Assembly (NCBI GenBank): GCA_030512335.1
Contig: JAULSU010000001.1
Span: 1,426,001 to 1,490,000, forward strand
Source of the DNA: Immersiella caudata
Taxonomy: Eukaryota; Ascomycota; Sordariomycetes; Sordariales; Lasiosphaeriaceae
Direction of reading: 5' to 3'
Length of the DNA stretch: 64,000 nucleotides
Under the pieces are notes generated by a model, which was given only the letters and a program-made list of their open reading frames with translations, ran no database searches and was not told the origin of the DNA. A program made the translations under genes and the position numbers. Positions 31,190 to 44,032 of the stretch are shown here, piece by piece (within the stretch, counting starts at the first letter, position 1; every line of letters begins with the position of its first letter).

Positions 31190-34100
31190 ATGCAGTGCTA
31201 TACCGAGCTGACGCCGCCAACGGCCGTCACCCATTCGCTGTCGCTGCAATTCATCCCTGGTCAGGGCACCAATCTAGCCGTCGCAAAAACCTCTCTCCTC
31301 CAGATCTTCCGTACCAAAATTGTATCGACCGAGCTCGAACTCTCTGGAGGTGCTGCGCGACGGAAGAGCACAGCTGTCGCCAACGACGACGATGGCCTCG
31401 AGGTGTCCTTCCTCGGCGGGGACAGCCTCGCAACAAAGGCCGACCGCGCCGACACGGCTAAGCTCGTCCTCGTTGCCGAATTCACTCTCCCCGGCACAAT
31501 AACGGGCCTAGCTCGAATCAAGAATCCAAACAAGGGCGCCGGGGGCGATGCGCTTCTCATGGCCTTCAAGGATGCGAAGCTCGCCCTCGTCGAGTGGGAT
31601 TCCGAGCGACACACTCTCCGCACCGTCTCGATTCACTACTACGAGCAAGACGAGCTACAAGGCAGCCCTTGGGCCATCTCTCTGAACCACTACGCCAACT
31701 TCCTGGTCGCAGACCCGGGCAGCAGGTGTGCGGCGCTCAGGTTCGGTGCGAGGAACCTAGCCATCCTGCCCTTCAAGCAGGCCGATGAAGACATTGACAT
31801 TGGAGACTGGGATGAAGAACTGGACGGCCCTAGGCCAGTCAAAGACCTGTCCAGCGCAGTCATAAATGGAGCTAGCAACATAGAGAACACACCATATTCA
31901 CCCTCATTTGTCCTCCGACTATCAAATCTTGATCCAAATCTCCTCCATCCTGTGCATATGGCCTTCCTCCATGAGTACAGGGAGCCGACCTTCGGCATCC
32001 TCTCATCGACCATGGCAGCCTCGAACTCCCTAGGCCGCAAGGATCACTTCACCTACATGGTCTTCACGCTCGACCTACAACAGAAGGCTTCGACAACCAT
32101 TCTCTCAGTCAGCGGGTTACCACAGGATCTCTTCCGGGTGGTGCCACTCCCCGCGCCGGTCGGCGGCGCCCTTCTTATTGGCTTTAATGAGCTCATACAT
32201 ATCGACCAGTCAGGAAAGGCTAATGGCGTGGCTGTCAACCCTCTCGCGCGACAAACAACAACCTTTGGGCTCATCGACCAAACCCACCTCAACATCCGCC
32301 TCGAAGGCTGCATCATCGATGTGCTGACGGCCGACGCAGGCGAGCTTCTCGTCATCATGAACGATGGCCGCATGGCGCTAGTTGCATTCCGCATCGACGG
32401 CAGAACAGTGTCTGGTCTCGACCTGAGGATCTTGCCCTCCGAGGCCGGTGGATCCTTGATCACCTCCCGTGTCACTTGTCTCTCACGATTGGGCCGTACC
32501 GTTCTGTTCGCGGGCAGCGACGAGGGTGATTCTCTGGTATTTGGGTGGGCCAAGGGGCAAGGGCAGACCACGAAGAGGAAATCACGCAGCCACGACTTGG
32601 ACATGGACTTGGATGATGACGAAGATCTCGAAGAAGAAGACGATGACGATCTGTACAGTGAGGAGCCCAAGGCTCGCCAACAAACAGTATCGGTGGCGGC
32701 TTCGGCCAAGAGCGGGGATGTCAGCTTCCGCATCCACGATCGACTCCTAAGTATCGCGCCTATTCAGGGGATGACGCACGGGGAACCCACCTGGTTTCCC
32801 AAGAGCGAGGAAGAGCGCAACTCAGAAGGGGTTCATAGTGATCTTCAGCTGGTGTGTGCTGTGGGAAAGGGCAAGTCAAGTTCTCTCGCCATTGTAAATC
32901 GTGCTATTCAACCAAGGATTGTGGGACGGTTCGAATTCCCTGAGGCTCGTGGGTTCTGGACGGTCTACGCAAAGAAGCCGGTGCCCAAGTCTCTTCAGGG
33001 TGACAAAGGCGGCGGTGTCAGCAACGACCATGATACAACAGGACAGTATGATAAGTTCATGATCGTTGCGAAGGTGGATCTTGACGGATACGGAACATCG
33101 GATGTCTACGCACTCACAGCTGCAGGGTTTGAAAGCCTCACCGGCACTGAGTTCGAACCAGCAGCGGGCCTCACGGTTGAGGCGGGCACAATGGGCAAGG
33201 ATGGAAGAATCATCCAGGTGCTAAAGTCCGAAGTGCGGTGTTACGACGGCAGTATGTTTCCATTCTCGTCGGGCAATCATGTCGTTCGGGTGTGAAGCTG
33301 ACGCCGTTCCCCAGATTTGGGTCTCGCGCAGATCCTCCCAATGCTGGATGAAGAGACAGGTCAAGAGCCTCGTGTCAACAGTGCCAGCATTGCGGACCCG
33401 TATTTGCTCCTTGTCCGAGACGACTCCAGTGTTTTTATTGCGCAGATTGATAATAACCTCGAACTTGAGGAAGTCGAAAAGGAAGACAAGACGCTTACCA
33501 GCACAAAGTGGTTGACTGGGTGCCTCTACGTCAACAAAAATGGCATTTTCGCCGAGGAAGCGCCTAAGAAGGGTGCCAGCCCAAAGGAGAGCATTCTCAT
33601 GTTTCTTCTCAGCGCTTCCGGCGCTCTCCATGTAAGGCACGCCCCTGTTGCTTTGCGCAACAGAGAAACTGACGTACCCAGATATATCGCCTGCCAGATT
33701 TGACAAGATCTATATACGTGGCTGAGGGTCTCTCTTATATACCCCCCGGTCTGTCTGCAGATTACGCTGCTAGGAAGGGGACTCTGAAGGAGCTAGTGAG
33801 CGAAATCCTGGTCGCCGACCTTGGGGATTCCACCTCCAAATCGCCCCATCTTATTGTTCGTTGAAATCCTCCCGCTCATACGGGTGTAGCTGCTAACGGT
33901 CACAGTTACGACATTTGAACAACGATTTGACCATCTACCAGCCGTTCCGGGTCAAGGCGGACGCTGGCAGCCCATTTTCGAAATCGTTGTTCTTCCAAAA
34001 GTTACCCAATTCAACATTCGCGAAGCCTCCGATTGAATCTGGACAAGACGACACAACAGAATTACCCAAGTTTATCCCGATGCGTCGGTGCAACAACATT

Positions 34101-35700
34101 TCCGGCTACAGCACAGTGTTTCTCCCCGGGCCGTCGCCAAGTTTCGTCGTAAAGTCTGCAAAGTCATCAACGAGGGTTCTTGAGCTTCAGGGGTCTTTTG
34201 TGCATGCCATGAGCTCCTTCCACACGGAGGGATGCGAAAATGGTTTCATTTACGCAGATATCCACGGCATTGCACGGGTCGCGCAGATTCCAAGCGACTG
34301 CAGCTATGGCGAGACTGGCGTGTCTGTGAAAAAGGTCAACATCGGAGAGGACGTCGATGCTGTGGCCTACCATCCGCCATCTCAGGGCTATGTCGTTGGC
34401 TGCAACATTGCCGAACCTTTTGAGCTGCCCAAGGACGATGATTACCATAAAGAGTGGGCAAGGGAAACACTGGCGTTCAAGCCGACACTCGACAAGGGTG
34501 TCCTCAAACTCATCAGCCCCATCACATGGACTGTTATCGACTCTTTCAACATGGAGTCATGCGAGACTATCCTCTGCGTCGAGACCTTAAATCTTGAGGT
34601 GTCCGAGTCCACCAATGAGAGGAGACAACTCATCGCAGTCGGGACAGCCCGCTCGAAAGGTGAAGATCTCCCGACCAGGGGTCACGTCTACGTTTTTGAC
34701 ATCGCAGATGTCATTCCCGAAGCTGGCCGGCCTGAGACGAGCAAGAAACTCAAGCTGCTTGCAAAAGAAGATATTCCCCGCGGTGCAGTGACGGCGCTGT
34801 CCGAAGTGGGCACGCAGGGTCTAATGCTCGTCGCCCAGGGGCAGAAGTGTATGGTCCGAGGTTTGAAGGAAGACGGGACTCTCCTTCCTGTGGCATTCAT
34901 GGATATGAACTGCTACGTAACAAGCGTCAAGGAGCTCCCAGGTACCGGTCTTTGCCTAATGTCGGACGCCTTCAAGGGCGTTTGGTTTACTGGGTACACC
35001 GAAGAGCCATACAAGATGATGCTTTTCGGCAAGAGCACCAGCAATCTGGAGGTGCTGAACGCAGACTTCCTCCCTGACGGAAATGAGCTCTTCATCGTAG
35101 CCAGCGATGCAGACGGCCATCTTCACATCCTTCAGTTTGACCCCGAACGTAAGTCTGCCACTTTGACTCCAAACCCAGTAAGCATCTAACGCAGCCCTCA
35201 CAGACCCCAAGTCTCTCCAAGGCCATCTCCTCCTACACAAAACCACCTTCAACACCGGCGCCCACAACCCCACATCCTCCAAACTCCTCCCCCTCGCCAT
35301 CCCGTCCCCGAACGCCAACAACTCCTCACAGCCCGACTCTCCACCCCCACAAGCCTTACTCTTCGCCTCACCCACCGGTGTCCTTGCCACTCTCCGGCCA
35401 CTCTCGGAAGCTGCATACCGCCGCTTGTCCTCTCTCGCAGGACAGCTCACAACATCCCTACCGCACCACGCAGGTCTCAACCCCAAGGGCTATCGCATGC
35501 CGCTGATCAGCTGTCCGCCTTCGGGCGTGGATGCCGGTGTAGGACGCAGTATTGTTGATGGGTCGATCCTGGAGAGATTCACGGAGCTTGGGGCCGGGAG
35601 AAGGGGAGAGATGGCTGGTAGGGCTGGTTATGGGAGTGCGAGTGGGGTTAGGTCAGAGCTAGAAGGAATAATTGGGTGGGGTAGCTTTGGGTATTTCTGA
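31190..35700 (+). CDS. CFT1: Cleavage and polyadenylation factor subunit CFT1 (CPSF160)
   Basis: Exons 31190-33251, 33315-33631, 33682-33855, 33906-35148 and 35204-35700 give 1430 aa, the family's usual length. CFT1 is the large WD40-type scaffold of the cleavage and polyadenylation factor that recognises the AAUAAA region of pre-mRNA. Start MQCYTELTPPTAVTHSLSLQ is the canonical fungal N-terminus. The MMS1_N-type region covers the first half, with an acidic insert at about 465-490 (DLDMDLDDDEDLEEEDDDDL). The CPSF_A region lies at the end (FDPEHPKSLQGHLLLHKTTF and RRLSSLAGQLTTSLPHHAGL, GLNPKGYR). Splicing restores family text, for example SPHLI|LRHLNNDLTIYQPFR. Intron 3 has the unusual donor GTTCGT. 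All phases match. Confidence 0.94.
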
Positions 35701-36091
35701 GGGTTGACACGTGGCTACGAGCTGGGGGGTTGTGTGTATAGTGTCACTAGATAAGAACGAGTGATACGGACATAAAACTGCTCACAAATTCGAGTTCTGA
35801 TGGTTGCAAAGCACTCTTCGTTTCCCACACAGCCCTCCACGTCAATTATAAGTAGAATAATGAAATACATTGGTACATCTACATAAACCTCTTTGTCATG
35901 TTCCCTGTCCATCTATGAACCCAAAACGGATATTTCTGTTGTCTAAACCACGCCATACCAAAACAACCTTACCGAACAGGAGACAAAGCAAGTTTAGAAC
36001 GATATTCCCATCAACCATCGCAGGAAAACATTGTGTCACCACAGTAATTAAGGATACAAGACAACATCGGTTGGCAAACTCCCCTGGTTAT
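35701..36091. other. Convergent 3' region, CFT1 / PAL1
   Basis: 391 bp of 3' sequence between converging genes. No other feature is seen. Confidence 0.45.
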
Positions 36092-38189
36092 TCAGTACGC
36101 ACGCTCTTCAGCCCCCTTCCTTCGACGCAAGCTGCCAAATCGACGCTTAATCAGTTGGGTGAAGCTCTTGCCGGTTGTGTTACTCCGCTGCAAACCGCCG
36201 TTGGTGGCGTAGCCGTTGCCGTACGCATTCGGGTAGTCCTTTGGCGGCGGAGGGGGCGCCTCGTCGGTATTGCTCACTCCCCGTTGACGGATATTGATGT
36301 CATCTTGCTTAGAGTTGCCGGAGGCAGTTGCAGTGGGTTGCATTTCGTATTCTTGTCCGTGAGCTGGTACGGGCTTTCGGTTGACCTGTTTGCCCTTGTT
36401 GTTGTCTTTCTCGATAGTGAATGACGGTTCCCCTTTACCCTTGAGGTCATCGTCCTTGTAGGGCTAGACATCAAGGTTAGCTGGCGGCTTAAGGCTCGAA
36501 ATTTTCAAGGGTCTTACAACGTGGTCCCATCGTTTGTACGCACCGCCAGGGGCGTCTTTCTCTCTCATGAGATCTGCCCCTTCCTCGTAATTCATGGTTC
36601 GTCCGCCCATGTCCTTCATACCTGGGGGAACAACTGCGGTGCCTTGTAGAGGTACGTGCTTGTTGAGGGAATCCTTAAGGAACTCGACAGGCGTAGCCTT
36701 CAGAGCTTCAATGTTCGTATCTTTGACAGCTTCGACAGGAGAATACATCTTGTTTGTATTCTTCGACTTCATCGTAGGGTCAAATGGACCTTCGTGGTGA
36801 TACACAACATCCGGGACCGGCCCAGTGTGGTCCAAGAGATCGATAGGATCGCTAGGCTGCTGTCTACGGTGGGTGCGGAGGTGAGGAGCATGGTCGGCCG
36901 CTCGGTGTTCGCGCTTGATCATGTCGAGAGGGCGATGAGACATGTCCCCTGGATAGCGCTGCCTGAGTGAGCCGCCCCGACGAGGTAGGGGAGCATCCGG
37001 GTCGATTTCCTTAGCCCGATGCTCCTGAGTTAGAATGTCTAGAGGTCGGTGAGACCTATCCCCAGGATATCGCTCAGCCAGAGAGCTACCTCGTCGGCGT
37101 GTTGCGTTGTCAGGCATGATGCTTCCTGCGTCGAGACTGGGACGACTTGTGGCCACGCTATTGGCTCTCGATAGGATGGTTCCTTGGTTCCACTGGGTCT
37201 GGGGAGGTCGGGAGGTATGGACCGACCTCTTCCGCTCTAGATCTGACAGCGGACGTGATTTAGGGCGTGGAGGCGGAGATGGCGGGAGCGACTTGTTGGT
37301 AGACTTGACACTGTTGCTTCTGCTCAACACGCTGTTGCTTCTGCTGATAATGCGGCGGAACAACGGCTGGTCGTCAGGGTCCTCGTTGTCTTGGGATCCT
37401 GAGCGAAGTCGACGAAATTGAAACCCCTGGCGAGTAGGGCTATCTCCTGGTGGTGTAGGAGGAAGAGCTTTGGAAACACGCGTAGCAGACACTTGACTGG
37501 GTTCTGGTTCGTATAAGGGACCGAGTATGTATTGGCTGGCCTATCGGTGCAAGCGCAAGAATGCGGTCATCAGCAAGAGAGCAACTTGGATTTGGGAAAT
37601 TATTGCATTTATCCCCGATCATGACCAAAGATCACCGTAAGAGTTGCTCCGTAGTCCGGAGCTGACGGGCAGAGGTCGAGTGCGCCTTGGCAGGTACGCT
37701 GGGCGAGTGACGCAATTGTGCCCACCCAGACGGTCGCGACCAAGGTCACGGCAAGCCACCAACGAATTGCCTGTCTCGGATGCGCAAATCGCACACCGTA
37801 GCCACGCAAGGCTGTTGCATCATTTCAATGGGCCAAAATGAGAGATGGGTAATAAGCAGTTCTCAGAATCGATGTCCACAGGTGCTCAAGGCTTGACACC
37901 AGCTTGGCCTGCCCTGCCAGCGAGAGCTCCAGCTGTGTAAGCAACAAGCGCGCGCTGTTCAGCACTTGCAGACAGAGGCGTGCTCTAGCTTAGTCGAGAG
38001 AGATAAGAATCATTCTGGCATTGTTGAAGATAGCCTCGGAAAACGCCTGTCGCCAGGGACTTGGGAAGATTCTCTGGACGGGCACTCTGGACGATGCGCT
38101 GGAGTTGCGGAGAGTGAAAAGTGAAGCCAAGCACTCACCCATTGCTTGTCATTCGGCTCGTCACCGTAATCCCTGTCATCTCGAGCCAT
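36092..38189 (-). CDS. PAL1: Pal1-family cell morphology/endocytosis protein
   Basis: My model is exons 38189-38139, 37540-36518 and 36463-36092, giving 481 aa. Pal1 in fission yeast localises to growing tips and sites of division and binds the Sla2 endocytic adaptor. The conserved N-terminal block ASQYILGPLYEPEPSQ begins at an acceptor (CGATAG), so an upstream exon is needed. The best candidate codes MARDDRDYGDEPNDKQW and ends at a consensus donor GTGAGT in the right phase, which implies a 598-nt intron. The central half has two RRGxSLxxRYPGDxSHRPLDxxxxEHR repeats (about residues 145-220) and PVPDVVYHHEGPFDPTMKSKN, the Pal1 signature. The C-terminus is basic (KSFTQLIKRRFGSLRRRKG). The second and third exons are firm; the first is likely. 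Confidence 0.8.
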
Positions 38190-39163
38190 CGTTGCGACCA
38201 AGCTCTTTTTGTGGGGTCTTGTGGGCCGCAGCCGTTTTGGAGGGTTTGAGCTGTTGAAGACGAGGAAGGAACAAGACAGAAGTGAGGTTTCCGCCTCACA
38301 GTGAGTCGAGAGAAAGGGTTGTAAGGTCGCCGAAGAGATGTGATGAATGGGCAGCGTGACACCGACTTAATAAAAAGGCAGAGCCCTCGGGCGAGTGGTC
38401 AACGGTGTCCTGTGGGTGATCGCAAGCGGCGACTCTAGCCACTTAGCGAAGCGGTCTCGAACGCCCCGCGACCGCACCAGACAGATTTTCACACCCTTCT
38501 TTGATCGCGCCGGAGACAGACCTCCAGACCTCCTCTGCAGGTGAGCGGGTCTTCCTGCTGCCAGATATCCTCCCATCTTCCTGTTCTTGATGCTTCGGTA
38601 CGACGTCATGAGCGCATTTATCCAGCAGATGGACAGGCACGGTTGAGGGAATCGGTTCCCGTTCGTCCAGAAGCCCCTCAACCCGTCCAGGTTGAAAAGC
38701 CTGGCGATCATCACCTGCGCGGTGCCTCTCATATTGGCCATTATGCGTTATTGAGATGCGATCTGATTGGACGATGGCAGCTCCGCTGTTTGCAGCGAAC
38801 ACCTGGTAGTTCCTGAATCATCTGCCAGGGCGGTGTCCTGCTGCCGCGCATGCAAGTAATCTAGACCTTCTTCCTTCGCAGCAAGCCCCGTCTCCCCGAC
38901 GGGCACTAAAAACGCCCTCATGAGCGGTGGTGAGGAGCCGTGAGGACCCTGCAGCGGGGACTTTTTAGCGGCCAAGGTCATTGGCCACTTGTTCTTCCTT
39001 CACGCCATTTCGATCTAGTGTCTCGGCTCCAACGGAACTTGCAGGGCTGGCCGGGCTTCCTCAACCGCGGTCCCGGGTTTCTGTCAAGGAAACAAAACAT
39101 GTGGGTGTAGAGGACGGTGCTTGGCCAAAAAATAGCAGTGCGCGCAATCCTCAGACTTCGACG
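38190..39163. promoter_or_regulatory. Divergent promoter region, PAL1 / USB1
   Basis: Nearly 1 kb between divergent starts. The USB1 frame is open upstream to a TTG at 38981, but that stretch lacks family similarity. No element stands out. Confidence 0.4.
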
Positions 39164-40135
39164 ATGGCGCTGGTCGACTACGCGTCCGACACCAGTGCCA
39201 GCTCCACGGACGATTCTCCGCCGAAAAAAAGGCCAAGGCTCGTGCCGAGTACCCCCGCTCCTGCGTCCACAACGGCCCCGAAGCTACCCCCCCTGCCCTC
39301 CGCCTTCTACGACCTCTACGCCTCCACCGTCCGCACCGCTACCAGCGATGACCCGGCCCTGCACCAAGGCCGAACCCGGCAGATCCCGCACGTCGTAGGC
39401 AACTGGCCGAGCCACATTTACGTCGAATGGCATCCTACCCCGGAGACGCAAACCCTCCTAACCTCCCTCGTCGCGACACTCCAAGACAAGCTGCAGCCGA
39501 AACCCCAGCTCACCAACTTCCTCGCAAGTGACCTCGGTACTCCATTACCCCTACACATCAGCCTCTCCCGGCCCATCTCTCTAACCGCCGCCAACAAGGA
39601 CGGCTTCCTCTCTAAGCTCGTCTCCAGCATCGGCAACACCCGCATAGCGCCGTTTTCTCTCTGGTGCCGTGGTGTTGAGTGGCACCACACAGACGAGTCC
39701 GGCCGCTCGTTCCTCGTGCTGCGTGCGCAAAGCCAAAGCAGCAGTAGCAAGACCGCCACTGCAGCCCTAAACCCGGAGCTTACGAAACTACTTCGGCAAT
39801 GCAACGCCGTGGCCGACGAGCACGGGCAACCGCAGTTGTATCAGTGGGCCTTGGAGGACGATGGCAAAGCAGATGGTGCCGATGGGAATGATGGTCACGT
39901 CGGCCGCGCATTCCATGTGTCCATCGCATGGTCGTTTACGAAGCCTACCGAGGAACTTGCGCGTCTGACTAAAGAGGTCTTCAGCGAGCCGAAAGCGCAA
40001 GCTAGGATACATGAAACTCAGATTCATGTTGACGGCATCAAGGCTAAGATTGGCAACGTAGTAACCCACATTGCTCTTCCCCAGGCAGGAAAGCGAGCAG
40101 AGGACAAGTCGTCCAACAGCTTGTTCGGGATTTAG
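39164..40135 (+). CDS. USB1: U6 snRNA phosphodiesterase USB1 (2H family)
   Basis: A single exon encodes 323 aa. USB1 trims the oligo-U tail of U6 snRNA 3' to 5' and leaves a modified end that protects U6. The two catalytic HxS motifs of the 2H fold are LHISLSRP (His131, Ser133) and FHVSIAWS (His251, Ser253). Other family blocks are RQIPHVVGNWPSHIYVEWHP and the C-terminal KIGNVVTHIALP. The N-terminus MALVDYASDTSASSTDD followed by a basic PPKKRPR matches fungal orthologues and may be a nuclear signal. The ATG at 39164 (ACGATGG) is chosen on that basis, though the frame is open upstream. An insertion of Asp/Gly-rich sequence before the second motif is probably a disordered loop. Confidence 0.93.
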   Translation: MALVDYASDTSASSTDDSPPKKRPRLVPSTPAPASTTAPKLPPLPSAFYDLYASTVRTATSDDPALHQGRTRQIPHVVGNWPSHIYVEWHPTPETQTLLTSLVATLQDKLQPKPQLTNFLASDLGTPLPLHISLSRPISLTAANKDGFLSKLVSSIGNTRIAPFSLWCRGVEWHHTDESGRSFLVLRAQSQSSSSKTATAALNPELTKLLRQCNAVADEHGQPQLYQWALEDDGKADGADGNDGHVGRAFHVSIAWSFTKPTEELARLTKEVFSEPKAQARIHETQIHVDGIKAKIGNVVTHIALPQAGKRAEDKSSNSLFGI

Positions 40136-40533
40136 CCTTGGGGGTGAGTATGATGTTGACTGAGTAGGCCAATAGCGTATCAGGGCCCATTACAGCGGGA
40201 AACTGAGCACGCAGCAATGCAATCTGTACATACCACGCTAGACGTACGGTGAGAAAAACTCGAGAGAAACTATATACAAGCTGCCGCCACTATTGCAGTT
40301 GGGCCTCTCTCGGGCTATGCACGCTGATAAAAATAAACAAAGCCAACCATGATAGACTCCGGGCCTCCGTGATAATATTTCACTTTCATAAAGTTCAAAC
40401 TACCATCTCAAACTCCGATACCCATTCAATGTTGTATTTTCCACCCGGATGCAGAACAGTGATGCTTTGTTGAAACAGATGCCCAGTACCCAATGTTTTT
40501 AGACGGCAGGGAAATTAAACGAAAACGACAGCT
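40136..40533. other. Convergent 3' region, USB1 / ERO1
   Basis: 398 bp between converging genes, A/T-rich. I see nothing more. Confidence 0.45.
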
Positions 40534-42546
40534 TCAGAGCTCATCAATATTGGGCCGCTGAAACTGCCAATTCCTGGGCGGAACTGGGAGACCAACAAAA
40601 GCGTAGTAGGCTCGTGACATTTCGCTGGTGGCGACGTGCCATCTAGCGATCACTGTTAGCGTCTCGATGGAAGGGGTTCAAGAGTGAGTGGTCAACGTAC
40701 AATGTGACTGGGAAGCTCGCCCAGCTTCTGAGTACGGCCTTGAAGGCCCTGATCACCAAGGCCAGCTCGCTGTCGAAATCGTCCTTGACGCTACGCCTCT
40801 TACGCTGGGGCCATTCCTGCTGCTCTGCGTCATCGTCCGCATCCTTCTGGTCCGCGGCTTCCGAGGGCTTCGACGCTGGGTCCTGAGATACCGGCGTCGA
40901 GACAATTACATGTCGGGGCTTCTTAGCCCTATCAGGGATGGCGTTGGAGTAGCTCTTGGAGGACTCCTCCTTCTCTACCATAGCTCTAAACTGCTGGACG
41001 GCTTGCAAGCTGCTGCTCAGACGGGCATAAGTGTTGAAGAGCGAAACAAGTTCTGTACGCTTCAGAATCGGTGGCTCGGGCATCTTGTTGTTATCGAACT
41101 CGAACAGAACTTTCAGCGCTGCACCATAGCCAGCGGTTTGAAGCTTTCCCCAAAGTCGGCACTTGTCGCAGCCAACACAATCCATCAGCCGGCTCACATT
41201 GCGGAATCGGTTGCGGAAGTCCTCTTTCAGGGAGGGCCCTTCGCCATTCTTGAACATCAGGCTCTCGTCGAAGATCTGCGGCACCGAAGCTGCCTTTTGG
41301 GTGACAGCGAGGACCTTGGCGCGCGTAGCCGCATCTTGGTCCCGGTCGCCCATGCAGAACGTGTATTCGCTGTGCTGGGAGAGATATGGTCCAAGTTTTG
41401 CGATAGCGCGTGTGACGAGAGCGTAGTTGAAGTACAGGTTGCTGATCCGGTCGGGGAACTTGTGAAGGCGTGCCTCGTAGCAACCGACGTTTGGTTGCCA
41501 CTGGCCTGTTGTTTGGTTGAGAAAATCCCAGCAGAGATGTGTCGAGATACTCGCATGCATGCCAGACATGACACGGTAAAAGACACGCTTCTCCAAGCAC
41601 TCATCCTCTGCCTCGAGACCCGTCTTGGCCACGAAAGGAGCCAGAGGGTTGACTTGCCTCTCCTGCTCCAGCTGTTGCTGCCGTCCAGCAGCGTCGATGA
41701 CTGCCTTGAAGTCCATCGCAGCCGGCCCCTTCGGCGTCGAGATCTTACCAAGCGACGCTGAGTGAGGGAATGAGCTCTTCTGGAAGCAGTTTTCGCGATA
41801 AATGGCATCCCACAGCTGCCTTGCGCCATCGCCGGCATAACCGGTGAAGCGCTCCGGATTCTTCAGCAGACTGACATAGTCTCCCTTAGAACCCGCACTC
41901 TCGTCCTCCGGGACACAGTAATCTCGGTCGTCGCATTCATCATCGTACTCCACCACGCAACTCTCTCCGACATGCTCTCCCAATCCACCTTGAAGAGGCC
42001 GTTGCGGCTGCGCCCTCTGAATGCTCTTTCCAGGATGCGTTGCCCGCGGCCCCTCCAACTTGCCCAACTCGCTAGCGCGCCATATTTTCGGAATATCCTC
42101 TTCGTTGTCGAGCGTCTCCACGGCGCAGGCAATGTTGCCACACATGCCATTCTCGTCGTTCCAGAATGGACACTTCTTGTTGAACAGGTTCAATCGGTAG
42201 TAGGAGAAGAAATCCGTGGTCCGAACCAGGTCGTCAACCGCTGGCTTGACATTGCTGTTGAGACGCTCGAGCGTCGAGTACGAGGCGCACGCATCACTGA
42301 CAATGGCCTTTGGCGAGATCTAAGGAAACACAGTTAGGATCTCTTTACTCTATGTGCGCCACGAGCATGTGGCTACCACGGGGAGGAGTCAAAGCACATG
42401 GTGCCAAAAATCGCAGACGTTACCAACGGGCGAGAACTTACCGCGCATGCGTCTCCGGTGGTTTCTTGTTGGACCTGATCGCATTGTACTGCTGGGCCCC
42501 AGAGGGCGAACAGCGACAGGTAAAAGAGCCGTGAAGCTGACTTCAT
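40534..42546 (-). CDS. ERO1: Endoplasmic reticulum oxidoreductin ERO1
   Basis: Exons 42546-42442, 42319-40701 and 40642-40534 give 610 aa. ERO1 oxidises protein disulfide isomerase in the ER lumen, passing electrons through FAD to oxygen. Residues 1-22 (MKSASRLFYLSLFALWGPAVQC) are a signal peptide. The shuttle cysteine pair is CGNIAC (Cys95, Cys100) and the active-site motif CVGCDKC has Cys416, Cys419 and Cys422. CWDFLNQTTGQWQPNVGCYE, RISNLYFNYALVTRAI and the FxN/RMDCVGC region match the family. The last intron (GTACGT to CGCTAG) joins SFPVT to LWHVATSEMSRAY, ending NWQFQRPNIDEL. Phases agree at both introns. A disordered acidic insert (QKDADDDAEQQEWPQRKRR) lies near residue 540. No clear UPR element was found by eye upstream. 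Confidence 0.95.
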
Positions 42547-44032
42547 GGTCGCTCAAAGAAACCCGACCTGCGGACTCGTCTGGACCTCACGGTTTGAGGT
42601 GGGAACGGGAAGAGGTGGGTATTATGCGGTGATGGCGGTTCCCGAAGGCCGGGCTTGAAACTGCTTCGCTGGCGCGTAGAGGTGGTCCGACTTGCTACAC
42701 GGCCCGCCTCTGATCATCGATGATGCAGTTACCTATCTTATCGATAATAATCCCGGTCAACCCGGCAGAAGCTGCGACGACCCTGGCTAGAGGAGAGAGA
42801 TGTCACAGAGAAAGGCAAAAAATACAGGTCGAGGTTGAGGTAATTGTGGGTAACTAAAGAGTTGGGTGAATAGATTCTTTAATTCAAGTTGTCTGTTCAA
42901 AGGAATGATGCGATGCTGGTTGGTTTTCTGTCCTTCCAGGTCGGGTGAGCCGAGAGGCGATGGAGGAGGCGCGGCCACTTTGAAAGGTGTCCATTTGGGA
43001 AAATCAGCAGATGTTGAATTGCCGACGAACGATGTTGCCGCAACTGATTACTCAAATGATCATAGCATTCGCAAGCGAACCGGAATCCAAACTACGTAGC
43101 ATGCATATAATCAACTGCCCAATGTGAAGCCCATTTCCGATATACCTCTTTGGGTTGCGATTTGTAACTTGCGCCGAACTGCTTGATTGCCTACTTCCCT
43201 TGTCCCTGAAGCGAAGCGGTCGTGTCTCGCTATCTTATCAACCCAAAGCCACTCGTTGTCTGCCCCGCCATCACCCCACTCTTCCGCATGGGATTTGGGG
43301 AAGCCTTGGAAAAACGGACCTCCAGCTGTAAACAAACCGCCTGAGGCCAGGGTTTTGTGACACTGCCAATATCCATTCATAAGTGACTACCAAGCTACAG
43401 CCAAACACCGCCCCTTTCCAGTTCTACCTCTGCCAGCAAGCCGTTTGAGTAAGCCTAGTATGTGGTGGACATAATCGGCTGGCAAACTCTGTCCGTGCTT
43501 CAGTATGCCCTTCGGGGACCATAGAGGGTTTGGGTAAAGTGTGTTGCCAAAAAATTCCAACCGATTTTGTCACCCGTGTACCTAGCTAGATACCAGGGGT
43601 AATCTGGCTCATCCCGAGATAACCTGGAAGTAATGTGCCGGCACGACATGCAACGTCGTCCTGATATCCATCAACAGATATTCCCAGCTCATGTTATGCT
43701 GCCCGGCGCGTGTGTGCAACTTCCCCAACATAGCCAGCTTGGCGCCCGGCAACTTGAAGGCCACACCGTAGACTTGATGCACAATGGTGGAGTTGACAGC
43801 AGAGAGAAGTTGTGATGATCTGGCATTGTGGCCAGGTCGATTATAGACGCACCGTACCCATAAAGTAAAGGTGGGAATCGCTATGCAGTCGTGAGTATCA
43901 TGGTAATGCAAAATATGGTACAAGTCCCCGAGTATCATCAGTCCGTGGTTCACTGCGGAGGCTGATAATTCAAAGGACGTCTGCAAGACCGTTAGTTGTT
44001 GATCCACACCTTAAAGCCTTGAGAGAAGTTGC
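42547..44032. promoter_or_regulatory. 1.5 kb region upstream of ERO1 and downstream of CKS1
   Basis: It should hold the ERO1 promoter and CKS1 3' UTR. A 132-codon minus-strand frame at 43609-44007 starts with GTG and shows no family motif; it is probably chance sequence in the CKS1 3' region. Inverted ATCTTATCGATAATAAT-like A/T sequence lies near 42735. Confidence 0.4.

Noticed and set aside
43609..44007. 132-codon minus-strand frame downstream of CKS1
   Set aside because: It begins with GTG, lacks any family character and lies where the CKS1 3' UTR is expected.
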